Source: Canna indica (Eukaryota; Streptophyta; Magnoliopsida; Zingiberales; Cannaceae). From it: DNA of 64,000 nt. Numbering within the stretch: position 1 is the stretch's first letter; each line of letters opens with the position of its first letter. Under the pieces are notes generated by a model, which had not been told where the DNA came from, did not search any database, and was given only the letters and a program-made list of their open reading frames with translations. The translations under genes were made by a program, and so were the position numbers. Location: assembly GCA_034359265.1 (NCBI GenBank), contig CP136891.1, positions 56,250,501-56,314,500 of the forward strand, written 5' to 3'. Of the stretch, positions 12,501-23,106 are shown piece after piece.

Positions 12501-13541
12501 TCCGTGGGAGGCCATTTCAAGCACTGAATTGTCGGATCACCCCGATGATGATTATGTAGCTTGTACCCCTAAAAATAATGGATTGGCAACCGCATTCTCT
12601 GCATTTCTATTTCTGAAAAATCAAAGCCACTTACTTATGGTTTTAATCAAAATTGGGGTCTTCTTTGGAAGTTAAATACTTCCCCAAAAGTTAAACTCTT
12701 TCTTTGAAAAAATTTTCATGGAAGGATTTTGACTAGAAGTCGACTTTTTAACTTGCAAATTATTTCAACTCATTGCTGTGTTTTCTGTAATCTTGAAGAA
12801 GAAACAATTTTCCATCTATTTTATGGTTGTGTTTTTGCTCCTGAACTATGGCTGGCTCTCGAAAATTTCCTCAATATTAATTTTACCAGTTGTTTAATTT
12901 GGCATTCTAGTAGCTGGTGTTTGTTGAGCCTGAATCATTCCTTGAGTTCGGACTCCAAAGCCATTGTTGCCAATGCCTTGTGATTCATTTGGTTCTTTAG
13001 AAATAGTATACTGCATGGTGAAGGAAGGCCAACCATTTCAAATGTAGTGTCGTGAATTGTTGCATATTCCTCGAATTACAAAAAAGCTCATATTCCTGAG
13101 GGCCATGATATTGATAAAACCAATGTTTGTATATGGTCTCCTCCTCCTACAAACTGGTTGAAAGTTAATTGCGACTGTGCCTTTTATGACTCCAATGGTG
13201 CAGTCGGCATTATTTTACGCAACGCAAACAGGGAATGTTCTTATGCTTCCTCTATATACTTTAAATCTTCCTCCAGTTTTCATTTCGAACTTCTTGTTAT
13301 TTATTATGCTTTTTCTCTTATTTCTTACAAAAATTTAATTAATGTAATCGTGGAGTCGGACTGCAAAATCGTTGTAGATATCCTCAATAATCGAAATGAA
13401 GTCCCGTGGCTTCACAAAAAATTATTCAAAAAAATTTGTAATTTTATAGATAACTTGAATTTTGTAATGATCCTCTTTGTAAATTGGGATGCTAACAAAG
13501 CTGCCCATTGGGCAGCAAACTTTGCGCGAAGACGTAAATAA
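9528..13541 (+). pseudogene. LINE ORF2: endonuclease, reverse transcriptase, zf-RVT, RNase H
   Basis: Begins MNLFNWKIRGAWRR, matching the N-terminal Asn motif of the APE-like endonuclease. LQETHL holds the catalytic Glu, SDFN replaces GDFN, and LSDHC keeps the Ser-Asp-His motif (about 10180). RT shows PGIDDFTIEFYKYYW (about 10900), IKIDVEKAF-type first Asp (about 11280), GIRQGDPLSPFLY (about 11450) and an intact FADD box in LMFADDIIM (about 11590). The zf-RVT finger has CVFCNLEEETIFHLFYGC (about 12780). RNase H runs from VNCDCAFYDSNGAVG (about 13160) to 13541. At least three frameshifts (10037-10640, 11890-12124, near 12675) and several stops break it. Confidence 0.9.
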
Positions 13542-13645
13542 TCCACTATATGGACTTCTATACGTCCTCCGGACCTGGATGTAATATTATGTGAGGATGC
13601 CCTGCAAACTCACATTTAGTTAATCTATATTTCAATTTTTGGTAT

Positions 13646-13667
13646 AAAAAAAAAGTATCTCAGTAGC
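13646..13667 (+). repeat. LINE poly(A) tail and right target-site duplication
   Basis: A9 at 13646-13654 ends the plus-strand LINE; GTATCTCAGTAGC at 13655-13667 is the second copy of the 13-bp target duplication. Immediately to the right the older minus-strand LINE resumes in the matching codon. Confidence 0.7.
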
Positions 13668-14300
13668 CCAAACATCATGCAAAATAGAGGTATTGCTGCC
13701 AGATTTAATTAGCTTGGTAAAGCCAGGTAAAGTTAAAAGTTTTTCAAAAAAGTTTCCAACTCCAACTACAGTTCTTTTCAGGAGCGAGAAAGGAGAGATT
13801 CAAATTTTTGTACTTAGTCGTGACTATTTTGTCCCAGATTGAAGATCCACAATTTATGTACTCAAACATCCTTTTGGCTTGAAGGGAAAGAACTTCACAA
13901 GAAAGATCATGAAGGCCTAAGCCCCCTTCCGACCTAGGACTGATCACATTATCCCAACAAATTAAATGGAGCCCATGACCCTAGTTGTCATTAGCCCAAA
14001 AGAAATTTCATTGATCCATTTTATTAACAAAATTGAGAGAGCACCAAGAAACCATTAAAGAGTGAAGAGGAATTGAATTGAGAACCGAATTAATTAGCAC
14101 AATCCACCTTGCCTGGGATAGACAAAAATTCTGCCAAGACCCAAGACGGGCTTTGACCTTATCCACAACCAAGTCCTGGCCAGGGCCGGTGACCTAATCA
14201 GGACAATTAGGGCGCCCAAGTACTTAAATGGGAAATTATCTCTACGAATGTTGAATTGTGCTGCATGTATCTTCCATGGGGATTTTTTAAGAACTTATGT
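13655..14300 (-). mobile_element. 5' half of the split minus-strand LINE
   Basis: Read on the minus strand, it shows the end of the LINE RT region: NFPFKYLGA (about 14240), then SPRSEGGLGLHDLS (about 13905-13950) and APEKNCSWSWKLF (about 13745-13785), ending in a HDVWATE-type segment that abuts the insertion. The same domain order is seen in the inserted LINE (FPFKYLGV, GGLGLQDM, PKNSSWVW), which supports the assignment. Upstream of about 14290 the resemblance stops, so the element is 5'-truncated, as is common for LINEs. Stops are present. Confidence 0.8.
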
Positions 14301-17093
14301 TGATCCTAAGGACATGCATGTTAATGAATGTTGACAATTAAGAATATTGAATAATCAATTAATTAGAAAGCAACCAATCTCCATAAAAAACCTAGTCTTG
14401 ATGCTTGATCTAATTAAGGGACCCTAGGTTTCCATTAATGCCCCTAGCTCCATCTCCTAGCCTACTTCCCTAGTGTGATTCCATTCCGAGCTTGTTTGAT
14501 AAAGAGGATAAGATAAGATATTTTAATTTATTTTCTATTTGGTGCATACATTAGAAGAATACAAAGTTAATATTATATCTAGTGAACACTAGATTTAAAA
14601 AATTCTATTCAGAAGATGCAACTGTTATGAGAATTGTTTTAAAACAGAGTGGGTAACAGATATAAATTAAATAACTACAAAGAAATACGTAAACACATAA
14701 GGATTTATTTACACAGTTCAGTGACAAACTTGTCACCTAATCTACGGGGGCCCTCACCAGACAAATGTCCAATCCACTACCAACAAAGTACAATACAAAT
14801 TTCAGAATTTCACACTCTGAAATTCAACCATTAATACTAAAGTGAATTGACAATAACAAATCAACTATTTGCTATTACAAGTATTAATCATTTGCCTCTC
14901 TATGACAACTCAATCATAGAGTTCTGTCCTCCACAATCTGTGTTGTAGTGAGTTCAACAACCCAACTTCACCTTGATTTGAAGATGATTGAAATAATTTG
15001 TTGCCATCGATACACACTCAACGATCTCAACTCTTCATAGAACTGACAACTCAGATTCAACGCATAGGAGACTTACTGATTCATATTTTCTCTTTTCTCA
15101 TATATAGAGGAAACCAACCAACTCACGTAAAAGCCATTCAATACAAGACGTTTACTTCATCAGCATCAAACTCAAGAGATAGCCATAATACATCATAATA
15201 TATTAGTCATAAAAGCTTTAAGAAAATCACGTAGCCCATTAATGAAAATCACTTCATTTCTTCTATAATTGACCAAGTGATTAAAGATGAGTATATATAT
15301 CAATAATAATTATTCATGAAGCACGAATAATTTCAACAAACAAAAAAACATCATCGCAACAACATTAATTTTAGCATAAACTCCACACCACCAAGAGCAA
15401 TTGTAATTGACTTACAACCGATAACTTAATTGATATTCTTTTTATCAAATATAGTCAACACATAATAAATCAAAACACCAACATTTTTTATTTATTATCC
15501 TATCATATTCTATCCAGTAAAATATGAATCAAGATAAAGAGAATGTCTCCACTCGACGAGTTTCCTTGTGTGAGAAACTATTTGCAGATGAAGCTCAACG
15601 AATGAATATTCGATGTTATGGTACACTAGGCAAATCAAGCTCCATCTATCGTAGTCAACTGAAAGCGTCGTAATTTTTTCTTTGACTTTTCTTAATTGAA
15701 TTTATGCACACTTAACCATACATTCGAGTGCTTGTAATTAAACATAAGTTTTCAATTGTCAAACGGAACTTCCCGTTAAAATCATGAAGGTCATCTCATT
15801 TGTGTTCTTCGAAAAAGATGATGATCCGCTATCATATTATATATCATGACTCGGTGTTAGAAAATTTGGCAGAACGCAACATTAAATGCTTCATCAATGA
15901 CAAGCAAACTATTGTAGGTGGTTCTTTTCTTTTTCAATTTCTATATTTTTCTCCTTTTCGCTGCCTACTATTTGTATTTCTCATCCATCATGATAAATAC
16001 AAATATTCCTTTATAAAAAAATATATTAAAACCGATGATAGTCGAGAGCTGCAGATGAGACAAAAAAATCTTTCCTCATTTGTTGCAAATCTCAAGATAA
16101 GTCCAACTTTATTAATTACAAGATATGAAAAATGGAAAATCTTGCTGCTTCAGTTCTCATATTGACTCTTGCATGCTCTGCCAGGAGGCGGTTGCCAGAT
16201 TGCATGAAAGATGTATACATATATATAGTCCTTGTCATCAAGTATTGCTTATTAATGTCATCAAGTAAATTAACTTAATTGATGACCAATTTGCTTAATT
16301 TCTATTCACTGTCGAATTTTAATTCATTGAAAATTATATTGCAATTAGATGTGTTTTGCCTAGGCTAAGCATGGCATGAACCATCACGAACCGGATCAGG
16401 CATGACCGAGGCTAATCCAGGCACGTCATGCCATGTCGTGCTTAAGCTTTTGAATCCCTTTACCCAACACAACTCACAATACATTGGCATGGGTTCATAT
16501 GACAAGCTGAAGCGGTGCAAGATGGACGAAACTCAAAATTCCCTCACATATAAGCAACTCAAGCCGTTTGACATCTCTGACTAGAATGCAACCTTGGAGA
16601 ATTATTATGAATAAAGTAGTAATATGAGATTACGAAACAAAGGAAAAAGGGCATGGGCTCAATCTTGAAATGTAGTCAAAGTGATTTACAAAAACTACGG
16701 CCCTGGATCTTCTATCATTCTTTCATGTCCCGGTTTTTCCCCCACAAGGACTGAAAGCCACTTGTCAATATATTTTTTTTAAAAAAACTTCTCCTTTCAC
16801 GATCGCATGCCCCTACATTGACTACTTCGTCTGCTCTCATATACTTTGCCCCTATATCGTCTTGGTCTTGTCTGTGGCGACGTGGAAACCAAGTTAGGGG
16901 AGGTGGGGAGGTGGGGAGGTGAGCCACGGAGTATAATTAACGACTGCGGAGTCAAACACCATAAGAATTTTGCCCCTATATCTTCTTGGTATTATCCTTA
17001 GCGACCTGAAGATCAAGTTAGGGGAGGTGAGCCGAGGAGTGAAATTATTATGGAGCTAGGTTCCATAGGAATTTATATGGAGCTCATCACAGT
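14301..17093. other. long unassigned region
   Basis: No coding domain was recognised. From about 14623 (TGTTATGAG...) to about 15200 the text resembles the U5/R part of SIRE-type LTRs read on the minus strand (a TTATTTACACAGTTCAGTG phrase followed by a GGGGGCCCTC phrase), so an old LTR remnant is possible. A 121-codon frame at 15800-16165 has no familiar domain. At 16369-16440 the inverted arms CATGGCATGA and TCATGCCATG could pair. A partial direct duplication shares AAGTTAGGGGAGGTG between about 16850-16945 and 16973-17046. Confidence 0.4.
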
Positions 17094-17187
17094 AGTGAAC
17101 CTAATCTTATTAAGAGTAAACCTATATTTTGAAATAGTAAATTAACACTTTTACTTTATATTAAGTCTTAATGATATTAGGTTCACT
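17094..17187. repeat. foldback repeat
   Basis: A 22-bp left arm (17094-17115, AGTGAACCTAATCTTATTAA plus GA) is nearly the reverse complement of 17166-17187, with 2-3 mismatches, around a 50-bp AT-rich loop. It looks like a tiny foldback or MITE remnant; no target duplication was identified. Confidence 0.5.
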
Positions 17188-17250
17188 CCTAACAATACTA
17201 GGTTCACTCAATGTTAGATCACATAATAATCAAAGTTAGCCATTAATTCA

Positions 17251-17600
17251 CTACAAGAAATGAGTTTTTTAATAACACAATTCAGATGATACTTTTATTA
17301 GTGTTGCCGAATTTTTTAAAACCTTCATTATTTGGGATACATTAAAAAATATTATTTCATCAGCTACAATTAGGGTTACATTTTTTCGTACTGTCTCAAT
17401 TTTTTTTAATTAGGAAAGCTTTATTTTGAGTGTCTAAAAAATTAGAGACATTTTTCATGATATTTTAATTTTTTCAATTAGGCACACTTTATTATGAACG
17501 TTTCAAAAATTAGGATACATATTTTTTTGTGACGTCTCAACTTTTTCAATTAGTGATGCTCTATGAGCGTCTAAAAAATTAGGAACGTATTTTTTCATAA
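17251..17600 (+). mobile_element. CACTA (En/Spm)-like terminus with subterminal repeats
   Basis: CACTACAAGAAATGAG at 17251 matches the typical plant CACTA terminal inverted repeat start. It is followed by about four degenerate repeats of a unit containing CTCAATTTTTT.AATTAGG and GAGCGTCTAAAAAATTAGG, as in the subterminal regions of CACTA elements. No matching right terminus (TTTCTTGTAGTG) was found in the window, so this is a truncated end or a remnant. Confidence 0.5.
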
Positions 17601-17632
17601 TTTCTCAATTTGATTATACGGGACGCAACAAT

Positions 17633-17745
17633 AGTCCCACATTGAAAATTTCTCAAAAAGGACTTATCATTTGGTTATATGGGATACAACAATAGTCCCA
17701 CATTAGAAACTTCTCAAAATGAATTTTACCATTTGATTATAAATA
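17633..17745 (+). promoter_or_regulatory. duplicated snRNA-promoter-like motif (USE plus TATA)
   Basis: AGTCCCACATTG (17633) and AGTCCCACATTA (17694) resemble the plant upstream sequence element RTCCCACATCG. Each is followed about 31-33 bp later by a TATA-like stretch (TATAT at 17676, TATAAATA at 17738), the spacing known for Pol II snRNA genes. The two copies form a 61-bp tandem unit. No U1, U2, U4 or U5 sequence was recognised downstream, so any promoter function is speculative; such motifs also occur in repeats. Confidence 0.35.
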
Positions 17746-17985
17746 TGAATGCATGCATATTCATAAATCAAAGACACATGTAATGTCCAAACCTAGTTGA
17801 TTCTAGAAAGTTGAACCAATGAATACGTTTTGCTTTTTGATTTAATTAAATTGAACTCGTTTGGTTTAATTTATAAAGTTAAGGCCCAGCTTGGCTTAGG
17901 TTTTAAGTAAAATATAATTGAGTTAAGCTGAGCTAAGGCCCAGCTCAAGCTCAGCTCCTTCACTTGATTTCACTCCTAGGCGCAA

Positions 17986-18660
17986 CTAAAAAGTGTCTTC
18001 GCCAAAAATGGACAAAAATCTCAATAGTGCTGCCATTCTCCCTATAAGATGTTGTACCTCTTTCACGTTCTAAGGACCGCACATCTCTTGTATAGCCTGA
18101 CAATTTTTGAGATTGGCCTCTATTTCTCGATTTGTGAACATGAATTCAAGGAATTTGTCGTCATGGACTCTGAAGTTGCACTTCTTAGGGTTGAGCCTCA
18201 TTTTACTTTGAGCTGCATGAAAATTTCGGAGAGGTCTTAGCAATGATTTCCACCGATCGAGGTTTTTGCAATCTTCTCGTCCACATATACCTTGAGGTTT
18301 CTTCCAATTTGTTGCTTGAAGACCTTATTCATGAGGTGCTGGTTTGTAGCCCATGCATTTTTCAATCTGAACATCATCACCTTGTAGTAAAAAAATTGGT
18401 GAGTTCTGTGATGAACATCGTCTTCTCCTCGTCCTTAGGTGCATCCGTATTTGATTGTACTCTAAATATGCGTCCATGAAGCTGAGGCATAGGTACCCCG
18501 AGGATCCATCGACCCATTTGTCTATGCTCAGGAGAGGGTATGAGTCTATCGGACAAGCCTTGTTCAGGTCTGCGAAGTCCATGCACATCTGTCATTTTCT
18601 AGAGTTCTTCTTGACCAACACAACATTTGCGAGCCACGTCGTGAACCTGATTTCTCTGAT
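17986..18660 (-). pseudogene. gypsy reverse transcriptase fragment
   Basis: MCMDFADLNKACPIDSYPL and LCLSFMDAYLEYNQIRM (18430-18590) are the gypsy RT motifs around the first catalytic Asp. Further on, KVYVDE replaces the usual YVDD/YVDDI box (about 18275), and LIGRMAALLRFLS (about 18010-18050) is the typical thumb/connection segment. Frameshifts and stops are frequent between these. Loss of the second Asp of the box would itself disable the enzyme. Confidence 0.85.
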
Positions 18661-18670
18661 GAACCATGAT

Positions 18671-19333
18671 TTAACAATTTCTTGGTCTCTTCAATAGATG
18701 CATGTTGGCATTAGGCTTCAAGCTTCTTTTTCTTCTGGGCCACGAGCTTGACCCGGGGTCGATGGCAAATTTATGACATATGATCCTATGATCTATTTCG
18801 GGCTTGTCGATGGGAGTCCATGCAAACAAGTCGGCATTGTTCTGAAGCAGAGCACTTGTATTGTCTTTGAGTTTGGCAAGGAGCCGAGCTCCAATGAAGG
18901 TCACTTGCTCTGGTGATGTTCCAATATGTATAGACTCTAAGTCATCGGCTAGCTGAGATCCCTCTTGGACATACCCTCTTGGGTCTAACTCTGATGTCCT
19001 TGCCACTTATTCCATGTGAAAAATTGAATTTACCCGCGGAGATGAATTGCTCGACGATTCTTCTGTTTTCATCAGTTTCTGCTTTAGGCATTCATTATAG
19101 CACAAGCAAACTTCTTTTTGGTCGGCATAGACCACTCCTACCTTTGTCTCTAAGATTAAAAACTTAAGAGCCCGGTAAGGTGTTGAGACGACGACTCCTA
19201 AGGTGTTCAGTGAAGGGCGCCCAAAAATCATGTTGTAGGGGCTAGGGCTGACGATGACCAAGTGTTGTACTTCAATCGTCTTTATCTTCAGCTGAGAGAC
19301 AAACATCATACTTAGCCACATAGCCTCAGGCAT
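18671..19333 (-). pseudogene. gypsy protease end and protease-RT linker
   Basis: The protease C-terminal region shows YNMIFGRPSLNTL (about 19200-19240), characteristic of Tat-type retropepsins, followed by the linker and the pre-RT segment LLQNNADLFAWTPIDKPEID (about 18790-18850). The N-terminal catalytic DSG/DTG part is not readable. The two parts are in adjacent frames around 19006. Confidence 0.85.
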
Positions 19334-19339
19334 TTACTC

Positions 19340-20738
19340 GTTCTCTTGAGAACTCGACAAGGTGGCCTTGTCGTATGAGGCGCTCGATCTGATCCTTGAT
19401 GACTATGCATTTTTCTATGGTGTGGCCAAAGGTGCGGTGGAACTCACATTTTTTTACTCTTTTCTGCATTTACTAAGACTTTCTATTTCCCGGCATTAGA
19501 AGGATATCTTATCAGATGTGAGCTGCAGATTTCCCGAAGGATGGTCTCCCTTTTGCATTAAGTGGGGTATACTCGTGGTATTTGGAATGAGGTCAGGGGG
19601 GATATCTTTCTCCTATCGTCGCCCTTCCCTCGGCGGTCTCGCCTTTCCTCCTTTTTATCGGGTTGCTTTCCTTGTTTGTCCTCAGTGCCGGCCTTGGTAG
19701 CCTTTTGCCTTTCCACCTTCCTTGCTTCTCTAGGCTCTGACATTTCTATATACCCCACTGCTCGCTCTTGGTATTTGGCCATAGTTTTTGGCTTGGTACG
19801 TGATTGCTATCTGATATGCAAATTTTTCTAGTTTCAAACCGTGTTTGACCGAGTATAGCTTGACATGAGGGTCGAGGTTGGCTATTTCCATGGCCACGAC
19901 ATTAAACCTCGTCACATACTCTCACAAATATTTGTGTTGTCCCTATATGTTGTAGTTTAGGGTATCCTCAGACTTGTCATAGATTCTGGACGAGGAGAAC
20001 TAATTGAAGAAGGTCTAGGAGAGCTCTTGCAAACTGAGGATTGAACCCGCTGGGAGGGTGGAAAACCATAGTAGGTTGTTAGCTTTAGTGGATAGGATAT
20101 GATATCAAATGAGAGAGTATTGGATAAGATTTTTTTAAATCCGGTATACACCGGATATAATATCAAATTTATATTATTATAATTTTATTTTCTTCTAATC
20201 CATGCACTAAACAAACAAATGATATAAATCTATCTCTAATCATATTCATCTCTATCCTATGAAGCAAAAATGCCCTAGGTGAACAGCCTTTTTCCGAAAA
20301 GTAGAAAAAGCTCGGCAGAGGAAGGGATCTATAGCGCCGTTGAGGAGCATCATGGATCTGAACATTGTCACACGGGTGGTGGGATCGCCCGTGCCATCAT
20401 AGGGGCGAAGAGTGGTCGGCAGTTTGAAGTTGTTCGGGAGACAAGCTACCATGATGTTTTCGGCGAATGGACCTGAGTTGATAGGAGGGCGATGGGTAGC
20501 CTCCATGGTCATAGTTATCTCTCGCTGATGCTTTGTGTGGGAATATCTGATACTCTCCATGGTAGGTATTGCCTTCATGCTCTAACAGGCAATGCTCGTG
20601 CTCAGTCCGGTGTTGTTCTTTGGATTGTGTCAATGCATCAACTTGGGCCGCCAGCCTCTGGTTTTCCTCCGTGAGATCATTGATCATACACCGTAACTCT
20701 TCCATGGTCAGGTCGGTGGCGATCATAGTGTCGTTCTT
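19340..20738 (-). pseudogene. gypsy gag, interrupted by a MITE
   Basis: Reads from an N-terminal segment with DLTEENQRLAAQVDALTQ (coiled-coil-like, about 20640-20700), through LRPYDGTGDPTTRVTMFRSM (about 20360-20420), to SVKHGLKLEKFAYQIA (about 19830). The basic KKEERRDRRGKGDDRR region and a HRTFGHTIEKC-like zinc motif lie near 19400-19640. The same gag is recognisable at 20739-21349 and 27459-28461. A 201-bp MITE at 20075-20275 splits the coding sequence without changing the reading frame of the flanking codons. Frameshifts are present. Confidence 0.82.
20075..20275. mobile_element. Tourist-like MITE inserted in gypsy gag
   Basis: A 201-bp AT-rich insert flanked by TAG at 20072-20074 and 20276-20278. 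Its ends are imperfect inverted repeats: GCTTTAGTGGATAGGATATG near the left end against the reverse complement of the right end, GCTTCATAGGATAGAG, with GGGCATTTTT at the outer right tip. The 3-bp duplication and ends fit PIF/Harbinger-type (Tourist) MITEs. Removing the insert plus one TAG copy rejoins the gag codons in frame, which fixes both borders. Confidence 0.8.
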
Positions 20739-21349
20739 GGCAGCATTCCTTCCACCCAGATTCAAGTTGCCGACCATGTCGAAGTCCTACGATGGAATGA
20801 GCGACCCAACTGCACACCTGACAATGTTCAGGTCCATGATGCTCTCAACGAAGCGACCAACCCCGTTGTCTACAGAGCCTTCTCGACCTTCCTGAAAAAA
20901 GCCACAATATTGTGGTTCTCTTATCTTCCACCGGGGTCCATACACTCATTCGTGGAACTCTCCTGCGCCTTCACCAGTCGATTATCCTCATTCCGAATCT
21001 ACTCCAAAACCGAGGACGTCCTCCACTACATCAAGCAAGGGCAACATGAGCACCTAAGGGATTATATACAATGATTCCAGGCCACGACTGTGGAGATCCC
21101 AAATCTCGACCCATGATTCGGGCTTTTTTCTATCAAACACGGGTTGAAGCCTGGATGCTTTATCGACCAAATTTCTTTAGCAAAGCCGAGAGACATGACC
21201 GAGTTCCAAGAGAAGGATACAAGTTATATAGGGATAGAGGAGCTCCGTGAGACTAGAAAGGCCGACGGGCAGAATGTCAAAGATATCGTCGAAGATAAGA
21301 AATCCAAGAAAACAGACAAAAGGGGTGAAGATCGAAACTATTTTTTGTG
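20739..21349 (+). pseudogene. gypsy gag fragment, inverted relative to its neighbour
   Basis: Plus-strand gag beginning at AAFLPPRFKLP (about 20741), then KSYDGMSDPTAHLTMFRSMM, YIKQGQHEHLRDYIQ (about 21020-21075), SIKHGLKPG (about 21130) and a basic tail ending near DKRGEDRNYF at 21346. It is the same family as the minus-strand gag to its left, so the two form a head-to-head inverted arrangement. It has several stops and a frameshift. It ends where element A begins. Confidence 0.85.
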
Positions 21350-23106
21350 ATCTCTTAAAATTAATTTTGGTATGACTTGATTTCATTTAAAGCGGATTTC
21401 GAACTATTTAGCAAAGTTGGATTTTTGAATGAAATCTTTGATGCTTACTTTGCTATCTAGAATGATAAACTTACTTGAAATAATTATGTCATTATGTTAG
21501 CAATGATTTCCTCATGCAAGTTAAATCTAAGGTTAAAAGGAAGGCTAATTAGAATGAAAAAGATTAGTTTGGCTAAATTTTCAAGTATGAGGTATGATTT
21601 CGATTTTCATAAAATCTTAGTGTTATACCTCAATGTTTAAGCTTAAATTATGTCTCTATACTTATGATTAGAATTGCATGTTAAACCCTTGAATTCTTAT
21701 GAGTATGTAGAATTTTAGCACTTAGACAAATTTCATTAAATGGAACTTGCTCTAGGTTGATATTAAAGACCTACATTTAAGTCCAAACTAGTTAAACATA
21801 TTTAGATATCTTATTCTTCAAATATTTCATATCTTAAGATCTCTTTGATTCATTTTGATATCATGATAACTCCTTAAAATGAATCTCTACTAACTAGCAT
21901 AGGTTAAGAATTTTAAATGAAATTTTGCATTAAACCTTTGCTATTTAGTAAGTTAGCTTTCTAGTTGATGTATGATTTATTATGATACTAATGAAGCCTA
22001 CTTGCAAGTTAAGAAAGTGGTAAAATTTGGAAGGCTAAAGAAAATTGGTAAAGAAAATAAAAACTATGGAATTTATCAAGAAATGAGGTATGAGTTTCAT
22101 TTTGGCAAAATTCTCGCATAACACCTCTACTTTCTTGACAAAATAATTTCTCTATGCTTATGAATATTTTTGCATGATAATTGATTGAAATCTCATGAGT
22201 AGATAAAATTTTGATACTTAGGCAATTTCGTGAAATCTTGTTTAAATGAAATGAGCTCTAAGTATAATTTCATCTTAAAGACTTCACTTTAAAGTTGAAA
22301 CTTGGTAAACATGATTGAGCTTACTCATGATTTTTATCATGAGGTTAAAATTGAAAAATCATGTGTAAATGGATAAAATGACAACTAGCTCACCTTAGTA
22401 GACTCAAAATTGAAAAAATTTGACCTAAGTAAATAACTTGACTTAGAAATTTCTTTTTGAGCTCAAACTTCACAAACATGTTTAGATTTACTCATATTAG
22501 GTGTTCATGTGTCTATACTTGAAAAAACATGAGTATAAGTTAAAGATTGATAATTAGCAACTTCATGTTAATATGCTTGTCTTTTGAACAAAATCATGCT
22601 AAGATAAAATTTTGACCAAATGATATTATTTTTGTCTCAAACTTAATATACATGTTTTAAATGATCATATTTTTCTATCTAGAAAGTTTGGACAAAATCT
22701 GAAAATGTTTGACAAATGACTCGTATTTACAAAAATGCCACTAAGAACTTGTAGATTTTCTAGAAAATTATAGAAATATCCTTTTTGAGTGATTCTTGAC
22801 TTTTTGGAATCCTCATGAAGCCTAGTTCATGTGAAAAAAATTTCATAAAATTTCAATATACAGATCTCTCAAAAACAATTGTTTTTGGGCTTAAGAAATC
22901 ATATGGCAGCTCGAGCGGTCGCACGACTTGCGACCGCTCGATCGACCGGCAGACAGAAATCAATCCTGTCCACCCATTTGACTGCCAGTTTTAATCTCAG
23001 TCCTTCAACCCAAGTTTTTAACCCCGAAACTAGGACTTCCTTGATCATTCAACCGGCCTCTTCACCCCTCTTCTCTTGGTTCTAAGGTTTCTACTCCATC
23101 TCCAAG
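21350..23106 (+). other. non-coding spacer of element A
   Basis: AT-rich and without coding potential. It consists of degenerate, repeated phrases such as AAACATGTTTAGATTTACTC and GAGGTATGA.TTC.ATTTT; roughly 490-bp stretches starting near 21590 and 22083 look like diverged copies of one another. Similar text occurs in minus orientation in elements B (33900-35000) and C (60950-62000). The last 200 bp (22900-23106) hold CGATCGACCGG-type motifs also found in the LTRs, and end in CCAAG|GTAAAA, a plausible splice donor. Confidence 0.6.

Larger units (their letters stand above)
7765..13654 (+). mobile_element. near full-length plant L1-type LINE, inserted in another LINE
   Basis: A 5.9-kb non-LTR retrotransposon with two ORFs and an A9 tail at 13646-13654. 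ORF1 (DUF4283-like with a zinc knuckle) is followed by ORF2 (endonuclease, RT, zf-RVT, RNase H). Only 29 bp precede the ORF1 start, so the 5' UTR is either very short or truncated. A decayed 13-bp target duplication flanks it. Both ORFs carry frameshifts and stops, so the copy is inactive. LINEs of this type move by target-primed reverse transcription. Confidence 0.93.
17986..20738 (-). mobile_element. Ty3/gypsy (Tat-type) internal fragment
   Basis: Minus-strand remnants in the order gag (19450-20738), protease and linker (18671-19333), RT (about 17986-18660). Order and motifs fit the Tat branch of Ty3/gypsy. No LTR, integrase or RNase H is attached: the left end breaks off in RT at about 17986 and the right end meets an inverted gypsy fragment at about 20738. 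A MITE sits in gag. All frames are broken. Confidence 0.88.

Noticed and set aside
15800..16165. 121-codon plus-strand frame in unassigned DNA
   Set aside because: No recognisable domain, no conserved context, AT-rich composition; treated as chance.
17746..17985. An snRNA gene downstream of the USE-like motifs
   Set aside because: None of the conserved 5' ends of U1, U2, U4 or U5 could be recognised.
18377..18697. Frames at 18377-18595 (minus) and 18455-18697 (plus) over the gypsy RT
   Set aside because: Shadows of the RT reading at 18325-18588 in other frames.
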